Positions 29,001 through 41,000 of a stretch of DNA of 64,000 nucleotides are shown piece by piece. The DNA lies in contig CAIIXF020000011.1 in assembly GCA_903813345.2 (NCBI GenBank), positions 30,928,166 through 30,992,165 on the forward strand, given 5' to 3'. Both the position numbers and the translations under genes were made by a program. Numbering within the stretch: position 1 is the stretch's first letter; each line of letters opens with the position of its first letter. This DNA is from Owenia fusiformis (Eukaryota; Annelida; Polychaeta; Sabellida; Oweniidae). The notes below the pieces were generated by a model. It had not been told where the DNA came from, made no database searches, and saw only the letters and a list, made by a program, of their open reading frames with translations.

Positions 29001-31680
29001 ATTTTAATTGAAACTGTACAAAAGAGTTACTATAGTATTTTATTTCCCCTTTAATTCAATTTTGCCTCAAAAATTAAAATTTTCCTTGCATATCCTTAGA
29101 TTCTCGCTACGACCCTACTGATGCATATACTATTTATTATATTTGAAAGTATTGCATATTCAGTTTTAATGTCTATTACACTGTACATAAAACCTTATTA
29201 CAGGCAGCAGAAAATCTAGGGATGGTCATGGTGTTCACGATTGTGTCTGCTGTACAAGAAAAAATACATGACTTGGTAGAAGAGACAAAATCAAAAAAGT
29301 TTGATGAAAAACTAGCTGCTATACGAAAGCAGGAAGAGGAAGAAAAGGTGAGCACAGTCTACTTTATTTATTTTTTGATGTTGTATTTCTTTAACACACA
29401 ATTTCTTACATGCCTGATAATATTCATACTCTTAATTGGCATAATTTCGTTAAAATTACTTCATGAAATTAATAACATGATCTGAAGTTGCATGTATGTA
29501 GATTGCTTAAATCCTTAATGACTTTATCTAAGTGAGCACTTTTGGACTGTTTCTTGGTGGTAAGGTAAACTTAATAGTCCTGTTTTGAAGTTTTGTTCAT
29601 GATATACTTCTGTTTTATGTAATAAAGTGATGTTTTGTATATAATGTAGCCTATTATATATAGTGATATCGTTGAGGGGGGGGGGGGGCGAAGAACAAAA
29701 CTATGAATAATTAAAACTACATTGTATGTGAAAGAAATCATTCAAACCTATTACCATTTTAGAAAAAGTTTGAAGGTACACGAGTGACAGTTGAGACGTT
29801 TATGGCTTGGAAACAGAAATTTGATGCTGAAATGGCAGAAATCAAGAAACAGCAGGGAAAGAAAGAAAAGAAAGTGAAAGGCTTTACAGGTAAGTGATCC
29901 TGGATTTCATTCTAAGATGTGCATCTTTATTAAAACATTCACAAATTTCATTATAAAGTACAGAATGTGCTATGTTTATCATTGGCCATCACTTTATTGT
30001 GAATTTCTTCTTAAGTAGATGGATTAACTCATTGTTATTCATGGTGCCACATATATGGTGGCATAATTAAACATAGCTAGCTAGGCAAGGTGTGTCCGAT
30101 TCTAGCCAATCCGAACACAGTATTGCATATTACTGCAGTGCATTATATCACCAATCACCCATCTAAGGTCACTCTCACTCCTTATGTGGCTGTCAAGGTG
30201 ACAACTTGACTCTACAGATTGAAATTGATACTTTGCCAACTTGACCCATGCAAAAAGTTACATTGAAAATATGCTCTTGTCGTGAATCTGTATCTTTTAA
30301 GTGACATGGTAGAAAATGTTTTGCAATATATGAAAAGAATTTGCAAGACTCAGTACATTGTGGAATGACCATTTCTTTCAGGCATTATTTCCTAAAATTT
30401 TTGAAAGCATTACACCTTTAAGTAATGACCATTCCAGATTGCACTGAGTCCAGGGCTTAAATCCTCAAACTAACTGTATATGTTTTTTAATCGCCATATT
30501 GGCATTATAGGTTGGCCATCACTTACATGTAAAAAATTTACAACTATATATGTTCACTTGCAGGTTATGAATTGTTTATGACGGACCACTCACTTGATGA
30601 CTCAGACATGAAATTCTTTGAAGAAGGTTGGTTTGATTTGCTGTTTTAAAAGTGACATTACACGAACTTAACTCATATGTACACATTTAAGACTAACAAG
30701 TATATTCAAAATATGTGGTAACGATATGAATAGAATTTTTTTGAAAAATCCATTAAATGTTTCTGCATTGTCAACATTTCATCATCTAGACCAAACATTT
30801 CAATAATTAAACCTGCACATCGCTCCAAAACGCAATATGTTGACATATATTGTTTTTACATTTTTAAGCTCTAATATAAAGTTTATGTTAATAAAAATTG
30901 TTTATTCTGCGTAATATCAAAGAACAATCATTTAGTTAAAAAAATTAAAAAGTTAGTGCGGGATTCGAATCCGGGACACCTGCGTGCTGAGCGAGCATTC
31001 TACCGCAAGGCCACCAAGTTTTTATGAATGATTGGAGTAATTAAACGCTACTTATCTTGAATGCTATAATTTGGAAGTGACGTCACGTTCTTAATTTAGA
31101 AACCTTTCCAAAATCATATCGTCGTCACCAATCGAAGCAATTCAATGAACAATCTTTGAAATGACACATTTATTGTAAGTATTTATACACAAGATTTGCC
31201 CCATTTGTTCATCATTCTATAATCTTTCATTAAGCTCAAAATGATATAGTTCACCCCCGAAACAACCCAAGATTGCGTCTTGGAGCGATGTGCAGGTTTA
31301 ACTTTACATTCTGCCAGCAAAACATTTCCAAATGAAAGTAGCAATTAAAATCAGATGAGAAACTCAGTTTTTACACCTAGTTGAACATGATACAAGTGTT
31401 TATCATTCATGTAAAAGAAGATTGAAAATTCAACTTTCTTTTTCAACTCCGATTTAATAAATCTGTTATGCCTGGACCAACTCGTAGAACATATGTTTAG
31501 GCTAGTTGAATTATGATACATTACTAATAAATTGCTGGAGTTATTATTCCCAAACATGAAATAATTGAATGTTTTTCTGTTATTGCAGAAGAAGAAGAAG
31601 CTGTTAAAGTGGATGAATCTTTATTTGATAATATGGATGACCTTGACCTAGATGCTGAATTGGATGACCTTGACACCTGA
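23072..31680 (+). CDS. RWDD1: RWD domain-containing protein 1 (DRG family-regulatory protein 2), seven coding exons
   Basis: Coding exons: 23072-23144, 26987-27049, 27966-28093, 29204-29347, 29763-29889, 30564-30626, 31589-31680. These total 690 nt, 229 residues plus stop (human protein 243), with all phases and GT-AG sites consistent. The protein starts MTDYEEEQANEIEALECIYAGE, matching the RWDD1 N terminus. The RWD domain continues through FTYTPTYPEEAP to LLDLMKEQAAENLGMVMVFTIVSAVQEK. Next come a charged coiled stretch, the block VTVETFMAWKQKFDAEM, then LFMTDHSLDDSDMKFFEE and the acidic tail VDESLFDNMDDLDLD. Known role: RWDD1/DFRP2 binds and stabilises the GTPase DRG2 in the cytoplasm. The Met at 23072 is chosen over an upstream in-frame Met (23024) because it matches the conserved start. 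Introns carry several MITEs. Confidence 0.96.
23569..24180. mobile_element. Mariner-like element with TIR TACAGGGTGGGCC
   Basis: Both ends read TACAGGGTGGGCCAAAAAAA followed by CGCCACTTTTTTTCAA, in inverted orientation. Inside (plus strand, about 23793-23900) a frame reads SPDANPSEYRVWEGLQEIV, the mariner transposase C-terminal block SPDxNPxxYxVWxxLQ, then frameshifts and continues as EGTQCRK. It is a deleted, non-autonomous copy about 610 bp long in RWDD1 intron 1. Confidence 0.85.
24188..24299. mobile_element. Near-perfect hairpin (MITE-like), 46-bp stem
   Basis: The left arm starts GTTATGTCACTATGACGTG, and the right arm is its inverted copy, ending at 24299. The arms match for about 46 bp with a few mismatches around a 16-nt loop. 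Each arm holds a TGACGT CRE-like core. Confidence 0.85.
24842..24917. repeat. Short inverted repeat with TGACGTCA core
   Basis: CCAGGA...GTGACGTCATTT is mirrored by AATGACGTCACTCCTGG about 40 bp on, an imperfect foldback of about 75 bp. Confidence 0.6.
26449..26955. mobile_element. Probable MITE with imperfect ends and a G/C hairpin inside
   Basis: The ends share TTTGCGATCA in inverted orientation, with weaker similarity extending inward. Near the middle, 26711-26747 forms a strong hairpin (AAGCGCCCCCC against GGGGGGGCGCTT). The element ends about 30 bp before RWDD1 exon 2. End positions are approximate. Confidence 0.4.
27218..27814. mobile_element. MITE with TIR GGGTCATTAACAGA and CATGG target duplication
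   Basis: Inverted ends GGGTCATTAACAGA.CTTTCGC are flanked by a direct CATGG at 27213-27217 and 27815-27819. The interior is built of repeated words such as TTCGTAACTTTGCGAAT in both orientations. The 5-bp duplication can also be read as a palindromic CATG site. It lies in RWDD1 intron 2. Confidence 0.8.
28098..28247. repeat. Long near-perfect hairpin 5 bp below the RWDD1 exon 3 donor
   Basis: The arm AACAAATACTGGATGATCAG and following sequence to 28147 is mirrored at 28194-28245. Pairing continues inward through AAAAATATTGGGC/GCCCAATATTTTT, giving a stem of roughly 65-70 bp and a loop of about 14 nt. A second inverted pair (TTATTATGCACCTC at 28243, GAGGTGCATAATAA at 28712) suggests the hairpin is one end of a larger foldback element. 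Confidence 0.85.
30807..31301. mobile_element. TTAA-flanked MITE (piggyBac-like insertion) carrying a tRNA-like core
   Basis: TTAA at 30807-30810 and 31298-31301 flanks inverted ends ACCTGCACATCGCTCCAA, which stay similar for about 26 bp. A TTAA target is the hallmark of piggyBac and related superfamilies, but these ends do not begin with the usual CCC/CCY, so the family is open. It lies in RWDD1 intron 6. Confidence 0.8.
30955..31023 (-). tRNA. tRNA-like sequence or tRNA pseudogene inside a MITE
   Basis: On the minus strand there is a box A-like TGGCCTTGCGG, a box B-like GGATTCGAATCC about 33 bp later, a possible acceptor stem pairing 6 of 7 positions, and a T-run (CTTTTT) just after the 3' end that could stop pol III. 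The D arm and anticodon loop are poor (no clear U33), so it is more likely a degenerate tRNA or SINE head than a working tRNA. Confidence 0.4.
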
Positions 31681-31948
31681 CCCAGGTCAAATGACTTTCT
31701 AAATGCCTGTGCTAATGTGTTTTAAACTGCACTAAGAAACTGTATCTTAGTTATTGCAATAATACCCTCCTTTATAAAATATATAAACTGCTTAAATGCA
31801 AAGAATTATTGTTTTTGTACAGTTTTCTCATTCTGGTGTTTTGTCAGGAAAAATTCATGAATCCAGTATATTTCTAGTGAATATCAGACAAAGTTTTAGT
31901 GTGGTCCATTCTGTAAATTTTCTTTATCCCACCCTAAGTGCTTTATAT
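31681..31948 (+). other. RWDD1 3' UTR and flank
   Basis: Follows the TGA at 31678-31680. No canonical AATAAA is seen nearby; the TATAAA near 31773 is the nearest variant. The transcript end is not determined. Confidence 0.35.
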
Positions 31949-32526
31949 TAGTGGTGTCAATTAACCGCTTGAGCATTAACCGGTTAACCGGGGGTTTTTA
32001 CCGGTTAAAGTCGGTTAACCGGCGGAAAATTTGAACTGATAATTTCAAATGAAATCTTCATCTTCGGTCTTGAAAGTTGAAAAAAATTGGAAAAATGATA
32101 TATCGGCGTTTATTTTTACGTTCGTCAAGCTTTACTCTATTCTATGTAAGTAAGCGCGGGAAAGCAATGTGGCAGGAATTAAATTTGCTGATTGGATGTT
32201 TGTAAGGAATTATCAGACCTATCACATGTATGAGTATCTCACATGAAACTGACGCTTGAAAAACAAACAGATTAAAATGCAAAGTAAGCGCGGGAAAGCA
32301 ATGTGGCAGGGATTAAAGTTGCTGATTGGATGTTTGTAAGGAGTTATAGGACTTATGACATGTATGAGTAGCTTACGTGAAACTGACACCATAAAACCAA
32401 AACGGATTAGCATGCAAAATAAGCGCAGGAAATAACAGAATTATACACGGTCAACTAACCGCCCATAAAAACACAGACCGGTCAAGGCATTATCGGCGGT
32501 TAACCGGTTAATACTTGACACCTCTA
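31949..32526. mobile_element. hAT-like non-autonomous element with 8-bp target duplication
   Basis: CTTTATAT occurs at 31941-31948 and 32527-32534. The ends are inverted TAGTGGTGTCAA and TTGACACCTCTA, typical of hAT transposons. Sub-terminal regions contain ACCGGTTAA words. The interior holds two tandem copies (about 130 bp apart) of a block containing GTAAGCGCGGGAAAGCAATG. No transposase coding sequence. Confidence 0.88.
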
Positions 32527-32569
32527 CTTTATATGATTTGTATAATAGCATTGCAATATGAAACCAACT

Positions 32570-32668
32570 CATCGTATACAACTCTTGAGAACGATATACA
32601 ACTCCTGGATAGCGTATACAACTCCTGGGCAGCATATACAACTCTTCGACTTGATATACAACTGATGA
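32570..32668. repeat. Minisatellite, five copies of about 20-25 bp
   Basis: The motif GATATACAACTCCTGG with variants repeats five times. No coding role seen. Confidence 0.8.
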
Positions 32669-33239
32669 ATTTAGATTAACCTTTTATTGATTAAAGATTA
32701 GGGTGGGATAATAAGATTCCCTTCAGTCACTCGTGAATATATCATATACTCACTTGAGTATAAACACGATATACGGAATCAACCATTATATAACCTCATA
32801 TTATACGAGGGTGAATGTATGTTATATTCATGAGTGGGTCTTGCTTAGTGATGGTGGAAAACCAAAGTATTTGTTTCACATTTAGGGTAGACTGACCACA
32901 GACCCCCTATTGACCACCCAACCAGTCAATATCCTCGATTGAATCCCAAATCTTGGTATTTTCCATTCCGTTGTCACAAATGGCAGATGAAACCATTTCA
33001 ACTCTCCAATTGCTTTGTTATCATTTCTTGGGTCTTTATCGGTGCTAATTTTGTACAAGTATTTAGCTCTTGTGACAGTGTATATATGAAATGCGAGTTT
33101 TGTTCAAATGCAGTTGTGAATCATCTAAATATGCCTTCTTCCAAATCATCAAAGACAATGGATTCTCAATTTAAAAAAATTAGTACCGTGGGTACTGGGC
33201 TCACATGGTGTTGATCAAAAGTGAAGTGAATGATGGCTA

Positions 33240-34060
33240 AAATAACAGAAAATAAAAAAAACGGATATAATTTTTTGCTTATTTTTTGTAACAAAATTAT
33301 TTCAAGTCACTTGCCACTATTTTGGACTGACTGAGAGACAGATGGACAAATCGATGTTAAGTAAAACGGCTGAAAAAAAACGGATATAATTTTTTGCCAA
33401 TTATTTGTAACAAAATTATTTCATACAACTACTCTTTACAGTTACATGGCTTTTTGCAAGGCAGGACACCTGAAATTATTTGTAAAGCTAGGAAATGGGC
33501 CAAAATTGAATTTCACGAGACAAAAATGGCGACCATTTTGAAAATAGGCACTCTTTTGAATCAGGAGTCATAGGGGAGTTCTTTGTATTGATGTTGAACA
33601 AAAATAACTTGAAGCTGGAATCCTATCGACAGAGGTTTTAAGCAAATGGTCCAAAAGAGGATTTCGCGAGACAGATTTACAAATCAATGGTAACTAAAAT
33701 GGCTGAAAATAAAAAAACGGATATAATATTTTGCTGATTTTTTGTAACAAAATTATTTCATACAACTTCTCTGAAATTATTTGTAAAGCTAGGAAATGGG
33801 CCAAAAGTGAATTTCGTGAGACAAGAATGGCGGCCATCTTGAAAATAGGCGAGCTTTTGAACCAAGAGTCATAGGAGAGTTTTTTGTATTGATGTTGAAC
33901 AAAATTAACTTAAAACGGGAATACTATCGACAGAGGGTTTAAAATGTGCCACTATTGTTGACAGACGGACGGACGGACAGACAGACGGACAAACAGACGG
34001 ACGAGTGAGTGATTGCAAAAGCTCACCATGTGAGCTAAAAACAAGACAGGGACAATTGAT
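33240..34060. repeat. Composite repeat with (GGAC)n tail
   Basis: The word ACGGATATAATTTTTTGC plus the following TTTGTAACAAAATTATTTCA occurs at about 33259, 33376 and 33714. AATTATTTGTAAAGCTAGGA occurs twice. The block ends in a GGAC/AGAC simple repeat (33960-34005) and CTCACCATGTGAGC. It resembles dispersed elements common in marine invertebrate genomes (from memory; no search made). Confidence 0.6.
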
Positions 34061-34308
34061 TGTTGTCCCAAAGGTTTTAAAACGTGCTCTATTAAACATG
34101 CAATGGTAGAAAATCAAACTAAATACAAACTTCATCTACCATTAGTGACAACGGAATATGACATTGTCGTTGTCAGAGTGTTCCAGGCTGATTATTCAGA
34201 TATATTGGAAATTACAAGGGACGTATATGATTTAATGGTGGAGTGACTCAATGCTCTAAATTCTCACTATATTCACAAACTAAGAAACGTTTTCAGGTTA
34301 TGATTGAC

Positions 34309-34314
34309 TTTATT
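34309..34314 (-). terminator. Candidate polyadenylation signal of VBP1
   Basis: AATAAA on the minus strand, about 700 bp beyond the VBP1 stop codon. It is the first canonical signal noticed downstream. Confidence 0.3.
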
Positions 34315-35008
34315 TACATACATAATAGTTTACATCATGTAACTATGAAACAGTCAAAATGAGAATACATAACATGATTTTTATCAAAACATACCAAATT
34401 GAGTTTGTACATAATAATGACCACAGGCTAATTGAAGACCAGTAGCGTATCTGGAAAATTTCATGAGACTTGAAACAAAACTTTCATTCGGACATAAACT
34501 AGTTCTAGAAAGTAAGACATGCAGTATAAAGCAAAAACAGTCATAGTTCACTACACATAGTACTATAGCCACAATCTTAAAGTGATCTTAAAAAGGTGAT
34601 ATGATTTAATTGAGTTTAATTACACTTCTGGACATAATTTTCACAACTTGTTACAGACTCAGAGTCAGAATGCTAGAGTCTGTAACAATATGTCACCATT
34701 TCTATATCAATGTATATTGGTACTTGGTTTGTGATTTTTAATCAAGTCTATTGATCTGGATCAAATAAATACCTACATTAGGTCAAAAGTTGTAGTCCTT
34801 ACATAATTCATGTGAAATATGTATGAGATATTAACACTTAATGATTAATACTTTCAATAACACCTACATGAAACCAATTAACTTTGCAAGTATTGTTCAA
34901 CATTTACATGAACTTTGTAAAACACAATGAAGATTCTGAATGGCTTCATGGGTGCGTTCAATAAACAAACACACAGTTGAGAGATTGTCCTGGATACATG
35001 ATTTATCA

Positions 35009-38000
35009 CTATGACGATGATGCTGGTTTATCTCCTCCTCTTCTCTTAACATCCCAGTTGTAAACTCGTGCCATGTCTGGACATAGTTAAGGAAATTCAT
35101 TACGCGCTACAATTAAAAGGTCTCAGGCAACCAAATATGGCTGAGCGAAATTCAAATTCTTCTTTAATGGTAGAGTTTAGGAATAGGGTTAGGGTTGAAG
35201 AATCTTCAGTTGCAGACCAAAAATCGTTACTTAAATAACAGTAAAACCTGTCTAATTCAAATGCCTCTGGAACCAATAAAAAGTGTTCGGATTAGCATTT
35301 AAGATTTCTTTATATGCGAGTCTATACATGCTGCAGGAGATCTCAAATTTGGGACCCAGAAAAAGTGATCACATTAAGAGGTGTTCCGATTAGAGAGGTG
35401 TTCAGATAAACAGGTTTCACATATAAAGTACACCTGTTGTATTGTAAACATGGTACTGTTCAGTTACCTAGTTTCTGAATTGACGTTTCAAAATGGACAC
35501 GCTCTGATCTTTTATAGCTTCTTTTTGAATGAATGCTTATTAGCTTTTATTTTATCATTTACTTTTACAAAAATAGAGGTAAAGCATCTCAGCGTTTTTC
35601 ACCATACATGTTCTGGACATTTTTTCTTAGCATCTGTTAATGAGATAAAAATCCAAAATTTCATACAGTGAAATGAAAAGTCAGTTTGCTGAAGTGACAC
35701 CAATGTCCATTATAAATGTTCCAAAACAATATGCATGAAAACTGCCCACCAATAACTGTGATATTACCCAGAAATTTCACAAATGGTCAGGTCCAACAAT
35801 ATCCCTACCAACACACTGGAATAGCCTGGCAACGATAAAGTCAGATACCATTGTCTAAATGGCGGACATAACCGTCGCTTTAACTCTTTAATTACTTAGT
35901 CCTTGTTTCATGTGACTTTATCGTTGCTAATTCTGTGCATCTCGTGTGATGATGTATTATAATAAATCCCAATTTTTATCAAATGGGGTCGTGAATCGCC
36001 ACAATATAGCATCTTTGATATTGTCAATTACAACGGAATCTAAAATAATTTACAAAGACAACGGCATATGGAAAGATGTGACAATGGACTATGGTGGATG
36101 TATTGCATTGGAACATAGGAAAATGACAATGGTAAAAAAACACTTTACCATTGTCAAATATTACCATTGTGACTTCGATTTTACATCACATTTGACCCAC
36201 ATCTACCATTGTCATTTATACAGTATCTGTTGTCCTGTGTCATATTCTGATCGGTAAAAATAAAGCCTTTATTTCAATGGTAAAACATATTTAACCATAT
36301 GATCAGTAGAAAAACACTTTGAGTGATTGTCTAGTCGCTCTATTAAACATACAGTTCATGAAAATCTAATTGAAGCGACGATTATGTCCGTCATTTGTGA
36401 CAATGGTATCTGACTTTACCATTGTCAGGCTATTCCGGTGTGACCAAATTAAAATAAAAAGCTCAGGCATAATCGGTTGTTTTTAATAAGGATACTGACT
36501 TCAACAGTTGTTGTTTGGTCTCTAAGGTAACCAAGGTCATCATCTACCTGATCGAGACTGTTGTTAGCCGCCTCAAGATTCTTGATTAATAATGCCTCAG
36601 CATCTTCTAGGTTGTATTCTAACATCACATTAGCCTACATGTAACAAATAAACTTGTATTAAATAAATGAGCTTTTCTACACATATACATCATAGATGGA
36701 TAACACAGGAACAACAAAGTATATCTGACTATTATGACGCTTTAAAGCAATAAATGTATTAGTTATTTTTTGATTGTCAGAGGAATCTAATTTCAATGCA
36801 GTTGTCTAGTGATTGAACATAAAAGCACCTTACCCCTAACCAAAGACAGACTTTGTCTGTGGGAGGTATGCTCGCTTTAGCATATAGCTGGTCAGACAAG
36901 AGGAACTGTGTCTTGATTGGGTCCACAGAATCCTAGGATTATAAAAAATATTAATTATCAAAATATTCAATTATTTATCTATTTGGACACTGCGCTTTTG
37001 AAGCCAAATGCCTCACTGTGAACACCAACTGCTGAACATCATCCACAAATAAGTTGGAAACTATAACAATATGTTACCACTCCCAGTATGTGACATAATA
37101 AAAGTCAATCCAAAGTTTGACATCAATGGTTTCATCAATAACTTTTTATCATGCCATGGATATAAATTGACCTTGAATTAATTCTGAAAATGGATGAATC
37201 ATTTGATTTTTGTACTCTTTGATAAATAAATTTTTTAAAAATATTTTATGGGACCTTTTCACTAAGATTGCTGTAACAATTCTCAAAATCTTGTCCCTTT
37301 GCCTCTAAACCTTCCCAAAATGCTTGCTGCATGCATACTGGAAACAAAATGTGATGGAACCTTTAGAAATAACCCTAATTCACACAGATTGTACATACTA
37401 TATAAAGTAGTTCCAAAAAATCGCAAGAATATATAATGCCCAAGGAGGATGCAGTAGATGCAGTATGTCATATACTTTATTGGAAATCCATTATGGATCC
37501 TAATGACATGGGTGTCATAGAGACATATGTTCAAATAAATAATAAAGTTTCAAATAAATTGTATATATGAGAATTTTCTTATTCAAATGAATAAATATTT
37601 CATCGGGAAAACACATGAAGGGGGGTACTTGAACAATCTGGTATATTTATTGCTGATAAAACACTCCAGGGTAAGGTCAATACACCAAATCATAAAGTAT
37701 GCATGAGCTCTTTTAGTTTGGGAAGCTTCAATATTTAATTTTTTATCTATGAATAATAGATATGAAATCTGGAACATTTGTCATGAAAACATATGCCACA
37801 CCAGGATGTTAAACATCGATAAAAGGATTAGTGCAACATTTTAGGATTTTGTGCCAACATTATTAAGTTTTAGAAATTTTAAGTGCAGCATTTTAGAATT
37901 TGAAACTCTATAGAAAGGCATTGGATTATTAGGGGTAAATCTGGATTTACAAATTAATTGGAAGTACTGCCTAAGGATTTCAATATAAGGAGGGCCCTGT

Positions 38001-41000
38001 AACTATTTTCTACATAATTCTACTTACCTTTTTAGATTTCATATGTCTAACAATATCTAGAGATGTTTTGATGTCTGGAATTTGACTCTTTAACCTACAA
38101 ATATAAATAAAGAAAACTCTAAATTGATTTAAAAATAGTACAAAAAAGAAAAAAGAAAAGATCAAAAAATATAAATACGTATATAAAATTCTACAACTTC
38201 AATAAAAAATGCTGTGTGCCATGAGACAATCATCCTTGCTGCAAGGGTATTTTACAAGTAAATACCTGAATTTAAGCATAAATGAAGTCCTTTGAAGAAG
38301 GATGTGAGACAGTGGTTTGTATTTTTTTTTTGTTTTAGCAATAAAAACTAGAAAACGGCAACTCCACCGAGTAGCAAATCCCAATGAACACTATAACATA
38401 TATGAATCTGTATTTGTCACAATGTAATATTTAACATTACTCGTTCCATAAATATAATCGGTAGATATTAAAAACCTTATTACATGTAATATAAGCCAAA
38501 ACAACTCAATTAAGGTGTGTATTAATGATTAACTTTCCTGTTATCTCAAAATCTGCTTGGAACTATACCATTGGAGTACTATGGGAAATTCATCAAAGAG
38601 AAAATTCTATGGATTAAGGAAGGGATACCATTTACACAATTTGAGAAATTATTGGCATACATGAAACCTATTTAAAACAGCATTAATATTATTCAAAAGC
38701 GCTCGTAATAATGATTCCCAGCCCTCTAGTTTGAAAAATAACAATACCTGGGTGTTAATCCAGAGATAATTCTTGAAAATGAGAAATATTTTTTGGGATT
38801 GTATGGTGCAATCTTATTGTCAATTAAATGTTTTAAAGTGTATTGATGTTTTTTAGATGAAAAACACCAGCAAAATGCATGAAAAAACTACCAAGATTCA
38901 TTATACAAACAACTCGTGGTCCTTTGAAGTAAATCCATTCAGTGGTTTTCCTGGAGTCGCAATGACAAGATTTATCTAAAAACTTCCAAGATGGCCACCA
39001 GAATGCAAGGTGGCCGCCGGAAAGTTAATCAGCTCTAGAACTATGTAACATGTGTAAAAATTTGAAGTAAATCCATTCAGTGGTTTTCCTGGAATCGCGA
39101 TGACAAGATTTTTCTATAAACTTCCAAGATGGCCACCAGAATGCAAGGTGGCCGCCGGAAAGTTAATCAGCTCTAGAACTTCTTACCATGTAAAATATGT
39201 GAAAATTTGAAGTAAATCCATCAAGTGGTTTTCCTGGAATCGTGATGACAAGAAAGTGAGACTTCTTGGTGGTGACATAAAAATGATACCAGAACTATAT
39301 TTTCATTCTACTCTGAATTACCTTTCTTTAAAGTATAATAAAGCTATACTTCAGAAAGATCTCAAAATTGACGCAAATTCCTTTGGCAGCCATTTTGAAT
39401 TGTCTGAGGCACAAATCAGAAAAACAATACCATATTTGTAATCTACCCTAAATTTCTTTCAATTTTAGGATAATATAGCTATACTTTGAAAAGATCAGAA
39501 AATTATTGTGAAATCTAACACAAGGTGGCCATTCTGAATCTAATGAAATATAATAGTATAATATTCCCACCACTTCTAAAGTGGCTGCCATCTTGAAATT
39601 TTTTTGCTTTTTGCTTAAACTATTCACTGATATACGTCTTTCCACCAATTTTGAAGCAAATCTATCCACTAGTATTTGGGTTATCTTCCAGACAGACGGA
39701 CTGATGGACAGAGGGCTTCACTATATCCCTACTGTTTATTTCCACTTTGGTTCAGCCTTTGTAGTAGTTTGCAACAACAACTTTTCAATTTAGTGCCAGA
39801 ATAACTTGGCACACGGTACGTCATGGTCAAGTGACCTCAAAAAGTGCAAAAAAATAACAACATTTCAGAGGTTGACAGTCTTATCTTAATTAATCTTAAA
39901 CAAGCTTTGTAGTCAACATAACAAAAGGGATGCTATTTGTGCTAAAAACAAGATAATAAGAGATTCTTTAATTGGTTTTAGTACAACTTTAAAATTCCAA
40001 GTAGTGTGAGGCAGTATAATTGTCACTTTCAGCCAAAACTGAGGTGTGTGATACTGTATAAGTGGTATTTAATCCGAGTGGTTAATTTTCCGAATGGTCA
40101 AATTTCATCATTTTCCTAATGACAAGAAACCTCCTATTGGATAACATTATAAAGACAATATTTCCACCATTTAATTTTCGGAACCTGGCCAAAATTAGGA
40201 AATAGGCAAATTAAATGATTAGGCAAAATTACCACTTATACAGTATATGTCACAGCATGTTTCATTTGAAAAGCCAAGTGAAACAACACAAAGCCATTGT
40301 ACATATTCAAGGTTTACATTATAAGTTATTGAATGATTTGAAGTAAGTGCAATACAGGATATATTTTGCTTGAGAACTTCTGCATTGGAACCCGGGTATT
40401 GGAACGAGATGAAGTTGAGTTAAAGTGTCTGTTCGATGCTCATGGGGTCAAAATTCAGTTTATACATGTTTTAGATGAAGTAAACACCATTTACAATTCA
40501 AACCATGTACCGTTTTTGTAAATCTTTCTATAAAAGTGAAATTTGATGTTCAAAATCGGGAACCCAATGTCAAGTGCCAATCATGACATCACGATCAGAA
40601 CAGGTTTTGAACATGTTGCTGGATTTTATGATCTCCGAACGTGCTTATAAAGTGTCAGTGAAATTGATTGCCACTGCATTCGATGCAGTGCGGAAATGAT
40701 TCAACTTTGACTACTTTGGAGCCACGATTTTTCCTCCGATGAGCGAAAAATATAATACCTCAATTAGAGCTCCCGACCCTGTGGTGCGTTTTCACAAAGC
40801 TAGTCATGCAGAATTACGTTCTGGCCAGTCAAAATACAGTATAGAAACTATACACGTTGAGTTGATCCTGTTACATAACTCAATGCTGTTTAAAATCTTA
40901 CAACCAAAAGGCATTGAACCATGAGGTGATTTTGAGAAGCGTTGCTCCTTTCTGGCCAATCAGAACACAGTGTAACATGGACACATTTGAATTTACATTC

